A stretch of DNA of 54,544 bases from Melioribacteraceae bacterium (GTDB lineage Bacteria > Bacteroidota > Ignavibacteria > Ignavibacteriales > Melioribacteraceae): contig JAKIUC010000030.1 in the NCBI GenBank assembly GCA_021647785.1, positions 1-54,544 on the forward strand, in the 5' to 3' direction. This document shows, piece by piece, positions 42,705-49,379 of this stretch. The notes beneath the pieces were generated by a model. That model made no database searches and was not told where the DNA came from. It saw only the letters and a list, made by a program, of their open reading frames with translations. How positions within the stretch are numbered: position 1 is the first letter of the stretch; each line of letters opens with the position of its first letter. Position numbers and translations under genes: made by a program.

Positions 42705-42935
42705 TTAAATTATCTCCAAATGAGCTTCAATAGTATCGGCAGATAAATCAGCACCGCAATCCCATTCTATGAAATATTTACCATTAAAAATATTTTTAAA
42801 AGCACCTTCATCTTTTAACTTTGAAAAAACTTCATATTCTAAATATGGTGTAACATCAAAAATGCCTTGTGTGCCATCTTCAGTGACTATGCGAAGTCTA
42901 TATTTTTTTTCTGGTTCAACTTTTGCAATTCTCAT
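42705..42935 (-). CDS. DUF2442 protein
   Basis: 76 residues. VEPEKKYRLRIVTEDGTQGIFDVTP, FSKLKDEGAFKNIF and YFIEWDCGADLSADTIEAHL are the typical DUF2442 blocks. It overlaps the DUF4160 gene by four bases (ATGA). The two families are often paired and have been discussed as toxin-antitoxin-like modules. Which partner acts, and on what, is unknown. Confidence 0.85.
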   Translation of the reverse strand: MRIAKVEPEKKYRLRIVTEDGTQGIFDVTPYLEYEVFSKLKDEGAFKNIFNGKYFIEWDCGADLSADTIEAHLEII

Positions 42936-43204
42936 TGGTCTAATCCTCTTATTTTAAATAAGTTTTTACCATTAACAGCAAGTTCCCAATCTGCAAGCAA
43001 ACTATCATGGTGAATTTCAATCCAAGCAACAACTAGTTTCTCTTTTTTCTTCGGTATTGAACCTGCAAGTAACTTACCATCGGGAATAGAATACACAGCC
43101 ATTTCACCTTGATATTCTGCGTGGATATGTGGTAAATGGTGTCTTTCTATATCTCTAAAAAACATCCTTATAAGGATACCATAAAACATAGATATTACAG
43201 GCAT
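42932..43204 (-). CDS. DUF4160 protein
   Basis: 90 residues opening with MPVISMFYGILIRMFF and the family hallmark HHLPHIHAEYQGEMAVYSI, then WIEIHHDSLLADWELAVNGKNLFKI. The His-rich motif (RHHLPHIH, about 21-28) could bind metal or nucleic acid. It is coupled to the DUF2442 gene downstream. The pair stands alone and behaves like a small mobile accessory cassette. Confidence 0.85.
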   Translation of the reverse strand: MPVISMFYGILIRMFFRDIERHHLPHIHAEYQGEMAVYSIPDGKLLAGSIPKKKEKLVVAWIEIHHDSLLADWELAVNGKNLFKIRGLDQ

Positions 43205-43524
43205 ATCCCAATTCCTTTTCTATTCAACACTTTCAATGTACTAAAATAAAGAAAATATTTCTAAATAATTTATTAACCACCCTAAAATATTATTAGTACT
43301 GAGATCATAAACTTATATCTATATTATGTAATAGCATATAACTATTTATTCTATCGATTCTATCTACATAAACAGACTTGGGTATATTGAGAATTTTAAT
43401 ACTACACACCCTCATAGATAAAAGCAGATAATTATATATTTAATTATTTTGAAAATAAACACTTTTTCTTCTAAAGACAAATAAACAAAAATTCAATTAG
43501 TAAGTGCGACAAAATTATTCCTCG
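43205..43524. other. Non-coding AT-rich gap
   Basis: The 415 bases between the DUF4160 gene and the XRE gene are very AT-rich. Apart from the second 70-bp repeat at the end (43525-43596) nothing is recognisable; a promoter for the DUF4160/DUF2442 pair presumably lies here. Confidence 0.5.
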
Positions 43525-43596
43525 CCACTACTTAAAGTTTCTACTTTTCTGGAATAATATTTTGTCGAGGAGTGGTCCTCGATAGCGCCTTGTAAT
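43525..43596. repeat. 72-bp intergenic repeat, copy 2, with inverted-repeat arms
   Basis: Homologous to 41801-41870. Here a left arm is kept as well: CGACAAAATTATTCC (43507-43521) is an imperfect inverted repeat of GGAATAATATTTTGTCG (43551-43567), so about 90 bases can fold into a hairpin. It resembles a small palindromic mobile element. Confidence 0.7.
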
Positions 43597-43619
43597 GGGG
43601 TTGGAAGATTATTAAATAT

Positions 43620-44177
43620 TTATGCCACAATTAAATCCTTTTTTCTAAGCTTTAATTTGGATTTACCTAACTCACGTAATGACATTTTTATATGCTGTTC
43701 TATTTCCGGTTTTATAAATGTAGGAATTAAATCTTTAAGTTCAATCGCCAACAATCTATGAATAATAACCAAATCATCTCTCGAAAATGGACGGACACCA
43801 TTTATTAATTCTGACATATAATTTTTTCGATGTCCTAAAATCTTTCCCAATTCTTGTTGCTTCAACCCATAAGATTTTAGTTTGTTTTTAATAAGGGATT
43901 TACGTTTTTGAATAAATGATTCTTCTGCAAAAATCAATTCTTCTGCCTTATCACTTTCTTCAATTTGTTCTTCTCTTATTTTCTCTAAATCCGACCAATT
44001 TTTATCTTCAAACGAACTAATTAATTTTCTCAAATGGTCTCTTTTTTCTTTCAAAGAAGAATCTTCTTTTACCATCCAACGCAATTTGCCATATAGTGAG
44101 ATAGCTCTTTCAAGTTCTAATTCGCTTTTGATTTCGGTTATTTTAAGTATGTTGTCCATATCCAAGTTTCCCATCAT
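43620..44177 (-). CDS. XRE-family regulator/antitoxin-like protein
   Basis: 185 residues. The N-terminal 110 residues are charged and helical (ITEIKSELELERAISLYGKL, as in HigA-2-type antitoxins). The C-terminal half has an XRE helix-turn-helix: LKSYGLKQQELGKILGHRKNYMSELINGVRPFS, about residues 103-135. No toxin gene is present in the expected position. The 71 bases upstream hold only a short open stretch (TIETWLREKG) that might be the tail of a lost partner. It may be an orphan antitoxin or stand-alone regulator. Met7 is an alternative start. Confidence 0.75.
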   Translation of the reverse strand: MMGNLDMDNILKITEIKSELELERAISLYGKLRWMVKEDSSLKEKRDHLRKLISSFEDKNWSDLEKIREEQIEESDKAEELIFAEESFIQKRKSLIKNKLKSYGLKQQELGKILGHRKNYMSELINGVRPFSRDDLVIIHRLLAIELKDLIPTFIKPEIEQHIKMSLRELGKSKLKLRKKDLIVA

Positions 44178-44248
44178 TTTTATTTTATTTGACCTTTTTC
44201 TCTAAGCCAAGTTTCAATTGTTTTTTTATTGTTCTTAAATTTGATAAT

Positions 44249-44884
44249 TTATTGCAAACGAAACGGAAAAGTAATAACAGCAGATTGAGGTTTCAACTCT
44301 TGTCCTGATGGTAACGCCTCAAATCTCCACTGCCTTAATGAATTTATTGCAGCAGCTTCCAATCTTGTATCAGCTTTCCTTATCGGAAATATTCTACCAA
44401 CAGAACCATCCGGCATTATTGTAAATTTTAATTTTACATCAATCTCTTTCGAAACTCCTGATGGATATGCAGGAATTGAATAACTGTAAATCTTCCTTTT
44501 CCCTTTACCGCCAAAATCTAATTCAAACCCAAACTTCCCTTCTCCCTCTCCACTAACTTCTCGCCCTTTACTGCTCTCTTTTTTCTTAACAACTTCTTTC
44601 ACCACTTTCTTCTTTTTGGGTGGTGAAGTTACTTCATTTGTTTCATCACTATTTTTAACTTTTGGAACCTCCACTTTCTCTTTCTTCTTTACTTCACGTT
44701 TCGGTTCTTTTTTTGTAATTGCTCCTGATGAACTGGTTTCGCCAATTGTACCAAAGCCTATTGTAACATATTCAGTATTATCATATTCTGGCGAAAATGA
44801 GAAAGCCATTAATACTATAAGAATTAATAGATGTACTATAACTGAAATAGCTGCGGATTGATATTCTGAGTTCTTCCAAAACAT
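44249..44884 (-). CDS. tonB: TonB-family energy transducer
   Basis: 211 residues: short cytoplasmic N-terminus, one membrane helix (about 13-32, IVHLLILIVLMAFSF), a Lys/Glu-rich periplasmic spacer (60-115) and a C-terminal TonB domain (about 135-211: IPAYPSGVSKEIDVKLKFTI, AAAINSLRQWRFEALPSG). It passes proton-motive energy from ExbBD to outer-membrane receptors. The gene overlaps exbD by one base (TAATG) and ends the operon. Confidence 0.9.
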   Translation of the reverse strand: MFWKNSEYQSAAISVIVHLLILIVLMAFSFSPEYDNTEYVTIGFGTIGETSSSGAITKKEPKREVKKKEKVEVPKVKNSDETNEVTSPPKKKKVVKEVVKKKESSKGREVSGEGEGKFGFELDFGGKGKRKIYSYSIPAYPSGVSKEIDVKLKFTIMPDGSVGRIFPIRKADTRLEAAAINSLRQWRFEALPSGQELKPQSAVITFPFRLQ

Positions 44885-45288
44885 TATAGCGATTCTTTTT
44901 CTGTTTCAATTGTAAATTTACTTATTCCAACACCTTTAGCTGCATCAATAACTTTAATTACTAAATCTATTTTTGCCGATTTATCTGCTCTGATAATTAG
45001 ATTTTCATCCGTAATGCTTTTTCTTATTTCTTCTAACTTTATTGGAAGTGCATCTACGGCAATCTCTTCTTTCCCAACAAATATTTTGCTCTCCTCTGTT
45101 ATTGAAACAATAATCCGTGCAGGTATTGTTTGCTCATTATTTTTTGCACTTGGTAACTGAACTTTAACTCCAGTTTGAATTACAAATTGTGATGTAAGCA
45201 AAAAGAAAATAAGGAGCAGCATCACAATATCAGTAAGCGACGAGAAGTGAAAAACAGAGAGTGGTTTATTTTGCATCTCAAATTTCAT
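44884..45288 (-). CDS. exbD: ExbD/TolR biopolymer transport protein
   Basis: 134 residues with one N-terminal membrane helix containing the functional Asp (SLTDIVMLLLIFFLLTSQFV, near residue 18) and a periplasmic domain with VKVQLPSAKN and LIIRADKSAKIDLVIKVIDAAK. It works with ExbB and TonB encoded on either side, 7 bases from exbB. Confidence 0.93.
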   Translation of the reverse strand: MKFEMQNKPLSVFHFSSLTDIVMLLLIFFLLTSQFVIQTGVKVQLPSAKNNEQTIPARIIVSITEESKIFVGKEEIAVDALPIKLEEIRKSITDENLIIRADKSAKIDLVIKVIDAAKGVGISKFTIETEKESL

Positions 45289-45295
45289 TTAAACC

Positions 45296-45937
45296 TCAAC
45301 CATTTTCTTTAGAGTTATCAGACGTACGAAGTTCTTCAACAATATCCACTACATCGTTGGATACTATTTCCATATCTAGTACAAATTTATTAATTGCACC
45401 AACTAAATAATTGTAAAAAGTATATGCTATAATTCCTACTATCAATCCAAACGCTGTTGTTAAAAGGGCTTCCCATATTCCGCCAGCTAAATCGCTTGGA
45501 TTTGCTGCACCCTGAAGATCTTCAATTCGCATAAAAGCGGTAATCATTCCGGTAACTGTACCTAAGAAGCCAAGCAATGGAGCAACACCTGCAATAGTTG
45601 CTAAAACTGATAATCCCTTTTCCAATTTATGAATCTCTTGCTTGCCAGCAGATTCAATTGCCTCCTTTACTCTTTCGTGACCAAAGCTAAATTTCTTTAA
45701 TCCTTTTTTAACAATATTTGCTGTAGGAGTTCTTGCCTCCATACAAACATTTAAAGCACCATTAATATCATTCCTTTTTAGCAGCCCTCTAATTTTAACT
45801 AAGAATGCCGGAACATTAGAACGTGACTTTCTTATAACTCTATATCTATCAATAATAATTGCTATTGTAATAATGGATGTTATAAAAATAAGGAGCATAA
45901 CCCATCCACCTTGTATAACGACTGACAACAAACTCAT
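45296..45937 (-). CDS. exbB: ExbB/TolQ/MotA-type proton channel protein
   Basis: 213 residues with three membrane helices: the N-terminal GGWVMLLIFITSIITIAIIIDR, then VLATIAGVAPLLGFLGTVTGMITAF and GGIWEALLTTAFGLIVGIIAYTFYNYL. These last two carry the conserved Gly, Pro and Thr of the channel. It forms the pentameric stator with ExbD. AAGGA lies before the ATG, 10 bases after the HU/SPOR gene. Confidence 0.93.
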   Translation of the reverse strand: MSLLSVVIQGGWVMLLIFITSIITIAIIIDRYRVIRKSRSNVPAFLVKIRGLLKRNDINGALNVCMEARTPTANIVKKGLKKFSFGHERVKEAIESAGKQEIHKLEKGLSVLATIAGVAPLLGFLGTVTGMITAFMRIEDLQGAANPSDLAGGIWEALLTTAFGLIVGIIAYTFYNYLVGAINKFVLDMEIVSNDVVDIVEELRTSDNSKENG

Positions 45938-45947
45938 AATTATCCTT

Positions 45948-47558
45948 TTAGATTTTATTTTTCTTTAAAAATTCTTCTGCTTCTTTTTGAGTGTTAAAAT
46001 ATCCAATCCGTACTCTGTTCCAAGTACCATTTTTTGATGCTATATATACCTTATAAATAAATGCATCAAATCCACGTTTTTTTAATTTGCTAACTTCACG
46101 CTCCGCAATGGTGGTGCTTCGCCATGATGAGGATTGAACCGTATAACGCTCTCCATCAAAATAGATTCTCTTAGTAATATTTTTATCATTTTCAATTTCT
46201 CTATAAAGTCCAGTTGATGTAGTACTAATTTTGGGTTTAATCACATTGGTTGCACTTGCTTTTTCCTTAGAGTCTTGCACCTTCTCCTCAGTACCCTTAC
46301 TATCTTTTCTAACTTTTTCAATTTCAGCTAATTTCTCAACTGTGGTTGGTTCATGTACAATTTGGGTTGCTTCATTTATTGTAGAATCACTTGTAGCTAC
46401 TGAATCAACAAAATCCGAATGACCTCTGATATCATCAGGAGTAGTAATCTCAAAACTACTTGATTCATTATTACTAACAGTATCACCAGAAGTTGGTATA
46501 AAAATATAGAGAACTACGAGTGCAGCAATAAAACTTATAGTAGCAATGTAGAGAATCGGATTTTTATACCACTCGTCAGATCCCGATTTCTTGGTTTTAT
46601 TTAATTTATCTTCTTCATGAGAGTCGGCAGCGGATAAAGAACTGTTTGCCAATTCTTCATTACTCTCCTCAACTGTTTCAGGTTCTGCATCAATTATTTC
46701 CTGAGCTTCATCTTTTGTTTCATCTTTAATATAATTATCAAGCTCATCAAACGGATTTGTATCATCCTCATTCAATTCACTATTTTCTGCCTCAAACTCA
46801 CTCCCTATTTCAGCTTCAATTTCGGTTTCATCATCATCTTTTTCTATTTCTGCTTCTGAAGCATTTACATCCTCTTCAGTAATCGCAGCTTCAATACTAC
46901 TCGAAGCTACATTATAATCATCATCTTCCTCAACGGGTTCATCATCTAAATCATCATTCATAAATTCTTTATTTATTTCTGCTTCTGTAAAATCAGCGGC
47001 ACTACTTTCAGCTATAATATCATCTGTAATTACTTCTTCGTTATCAATCTTCTCATCTTCAATAGTTGGGATAATATTTGATTGAGTAGCATCAAGCAAT
47101 TTATATCCTTCAATCACTTCCCCACTTTCAATAAATTCATTAATATTATTTATTAATTTTTCATCATCGTTTAAACTATCTTCTTTCGGAACTTCAATAT
47201 CTGGTTCAGAAATAATAGTAGGTTTATCAATACTAACATCAAAAACCGATTCACTAAATTCGTTTGGAGATTTGGGATGTTCATCTATTTCAAAGGAGAT
47301 AATTTTCTCCTCACTCACTTCACCTTCTGGCAGAAATAACAAAATTTCCTTTTCGCTGATGCTCCCTTCCATTTTTCGTTCCATCCGGGAGAGGGGTTCT
47401 TTCTTTATTTGAAAATGCCCTATTCCATTTAACTTAAGTGCTTGGTCCCCTTCTATCAATAAGGATATTTGCCTAATAAATTGGTTAAATACAGAATCAT
47501 CAGAATGACCAAGTATTTCCAAAACTATATTTTTTAATTCTTCTTTATTCATTTTCAT
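45948..47558 (-). CDS. HU-like/SPOR membrane protein
   Basis: About 536 residues from the ATG at 47558; an in-frame TTG at 47585 is less likely. The N-terminal about 85 residues resemble the HU/IHF-like domain of Bacteroidota SPOR proteins (LKNIVLEILGHSDDSVFNQF, LKLNGIGHFQIKKEPLSR). A very acidic, disordered region of about 240 residues follows, then one membrane helix (about 333-354). A second linker leads to a C-terminal SPOR domain (about 471-536: YTVQSSSWRSTTIAEREVSKL, VRIGYFNTQKEAEEFLKK), which binds denuded septal peptidoglycan. It therefore links a cytoplasmic domain to the cell wall. It overlaps or abuts the barrel gene and precedes exbB. Confidence 0.8.
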   Translation of the reverse strand: MKMNKEELKNIVLEILGHSDDSVFNQFIRQISLLIEGDQALKLNGIGHFQIKKEPLSRMERKMEGSISEKEILLFLPEGEVSEEKIISFEIDEHPKSPNEFSESVFDVSIDKPTIISEPDIEVPKEDSLNDDEKLINNINEFIESGEVIEGYKLLDATQSNIIPTIEDEKIDNEEVITDDIIAESSAADFTEAEINKEFMNDDLDDEPVEEDDDYNVASSSIEAAITEEDVNASEAEIEKDDDETEIEAEIGSEFEAENSELNEDDTNPFDELDNYIKDETKDEAQEIIDAEPETVEESNEELANSSLSAADSHEEDKLNKTKKSGSDEWYKNPILYIATISFIAALVVLYIFIPTSGDTVSNNESSSFEITTPDDIRGHSDFVDSVATSDSTINEATQIVHEPTTVEKLAEIEKVRKDSKGTEEKVQDSKEKASATNVIKPKISTTSTGLYREIENDKNITKRIYFDGERYTVQSSSWRSTTIAEREVSKLKKRGFDAFIYKVYIASKNGTWNRVRIGYFNTQKEAEEFLKKNKI

Positions 47559-47578
47559 CTCAAATAATTTAAGAATGT

Positions 47579-49168
47579 TTACCAACGGTACTCAATACCA
47601 ACAATAATATCAAGAGGTTTTTCTTGATACCCTTTTAACAGATACTCTTTTCTATTCAAAATATTTTGTAAATTACATGTTAGTGCAAGGGTTTCAAAAA
47701 TATTATACTTTAATAATAGACTAAGATTAACATAATTTGGTAGTCTATTTCTGTTTAATAAATCTGTATAAATTTTGCTTGAATAACTAACTTTAATTTT
47801 TGAATATAATCCAAAATTTAAAAAATAGCCATAAGATAAGCTACCATTTAATAATGGTTTATAAGGAATTTTATATCCCTCTTTATCTTTAACGTCCTGG
47901 AATTCAAAATCTGCAAATAGTTCGCCATAACTTTTTGTATTAACCAAAATATTAAAAAAGGCACCCGTTTCTTTTACATCATTAATTGGAACAAGGGTAA
48001 ACCTATTATCCTTTGCTAAATCCTCGTAATAATGATAGTTGTCATACTTAGATGAATAAAACCCAGCATTAATTTCAAATATATCAGAGAAATCATACTT
48101 GATGGAAAGATTCAACTTGGAGTAGTTTTTTTGAAATATATTTTTTCTATTAGTCTCAAAATATCTGTTCTCGTATAAAATATCTTGTATCGTAAATAGC
48201 TTAGAGTTGCCTTTGTATGAAAGAAAGAGAGCAACTCCCTCCTCAACAAAAATAGATAAAACTGCTGTTGGAGAAAAAATATTGTTTGTATCCTGCTGTG
48301 AGTAATGTACTCCAATTTTAAGATTAAAAATATCAGAATTATTAAAGTGAAGGTAAGCATCACCACTAAAGTAATTATATTTCGAGTATTCTAATTCTCC
48401 AACATTTACTTGCTGTATTTTGTAAAATCCATTTGCACCAACAGAAACAACACTTAGACTATATTCTAAAAATCCGTTAACTTTACTTAAGTTCTCTTTC
48501 ACATTCTCCATTTTCATATTTAAATAATTCCCTGAAAATGTTGCCCCATAAAGAAAATCTTTATTCAGTCTATTTAGAAAATCAATATTTCCATAATATT
48601 TTTCATTCTCTCTCTCAAAAGTTGGAATATCTGAACCATAAAAATTGTATTGGTCTCTTACAAACCCTCCCCTTAGATTTATTGTCATTCCTGGAAATAT
48701 ATTCAATTTATGATTTAAATAATATGATAAACTAACCTCTGCACCTGAAGTATTGTAGCCGGCATAAGGGAGAAAATCACGAATATCACTTCCAAAAATA
48801 TGGGTATTAAACAGAAAGTTGTTTTTGTTAAAACTAAAATCTAATCTTCCAATTGGTAAAGTTTGCAAGCCAGCACCAAGTTGTAAAAGTCCATTATAAC
48901 TCTCCACATTGGAGTATAATTCCATTTGTTTTTTTATAGGATTTGTGTTATCTATAAGTGCAAATTCTTCATTGTCATATTTTGGAGTTAAAAATTCCTT
49001 GCCAATAACAGGTACAAATTCCGATTTGTTTTTATTTAAGGTTGGAAGAGAAACTGACTGAACCCCAGTAATAACGAAGGCAGGTAACTCAATACTCTGA
49101 TTTTTATTTTCAGATTGAGCTAATAAACTAAAACTTAAAGCAATTAATATGACTAATATCTTTTTCAT
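47579..49168 (-). CDS. TonB-receptor-like outer-membrane beta-barrel protein without plug
   Basis: About 529 residues from the ATG at 49168 (MKKILVILIALSFSLLAQS). An upstream in-frame ATG at 49234 would translate a palindromic repeat and is rejected. After the signal peptide comes a short IELPAFVITGVQSVSLP segment resembling the start of a TonB-receptor plug. The protein then goes directly into barrel strands rich in Tyr/Phe (FLFNTHIFGSDIRDFLPYAGY) and ends LDIIVGIEYRW, with LLLKYNIFETLALTCNLQNILNRKEYL typical of TonB-receptor C-termini. The plug domain is absent, so transport is doubtful. It is cotranscribed with TonB-ExbBD genes and a giant TPR gene. Confidence 0.7.
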   Translation of the reverse strand: MKKILVILIALSFSLLAQSENKNQSIELPAFVITGVQSVSLPTLNKNKSEFVPVIGKEFLTPKYDNEEFALIDNTNPIKKQMELYSNVESYNGLLQLGAGLQTLPIGRLDFSFNKNNFLFNTHIFGSDIRDFLPYAGYNTSGAEVSLSYYLNHKLNIFPGMTINLRGGFVRDQYNFYGSDIPTFERENEKYYGNIDFLNRLNKDFLYGATFSGNYLNMKMENVKENLSKVNGFLEYSLSVVSVGANGFYKIQQVNVGELEYSKYNYFSGDAYLHFNNSDIFNLKIGVHYSQQDTNNIFSPTAVLSIFVEEGVALFLSYKGNSKLFTIQDILYENRYFETNRKNIFQKNYSKLNLSIKYDFSDIFEINAGFYSSKYDNYHYYEDLAKDNRFTLVPINDVKETGAFFNILVNTKSYGELFADFEFQDVKDKEGYKIPYKPLLNGSLSYGYFLNFGLYSKIKVSYSSKIYTDLLNRNRLPNYVNLSLLLKYNIFETLALTCNLQNILNRKEYLLKGYQEKPLDIIVGIEYRW

Positions 49169-49379
49169 CTGTTTACCTGTTCCGCATCTCTTAGCGGAAT
49201 AATTTTTCATCCTAACCTTGAAGGTTTGAATCATGTTCGTAATCTTAATCTTTTATTAAACATCGAACTTCTGTAAGAATGCCTGGAGCAAAAGAATATC
49301 GATTCACGAAATGTTTTTCCTTCATGATTCTATATTCAGCATTCAGTATTCGATATTTATTTTATACACTTTACTAATA

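Noticed and set aside
49169-49234. Longer N-terminus of the barrel protein from the ATG at 49234
   Set aside because: The extra 22 codons read through a repeat palindrome and would bury the signal peptide.
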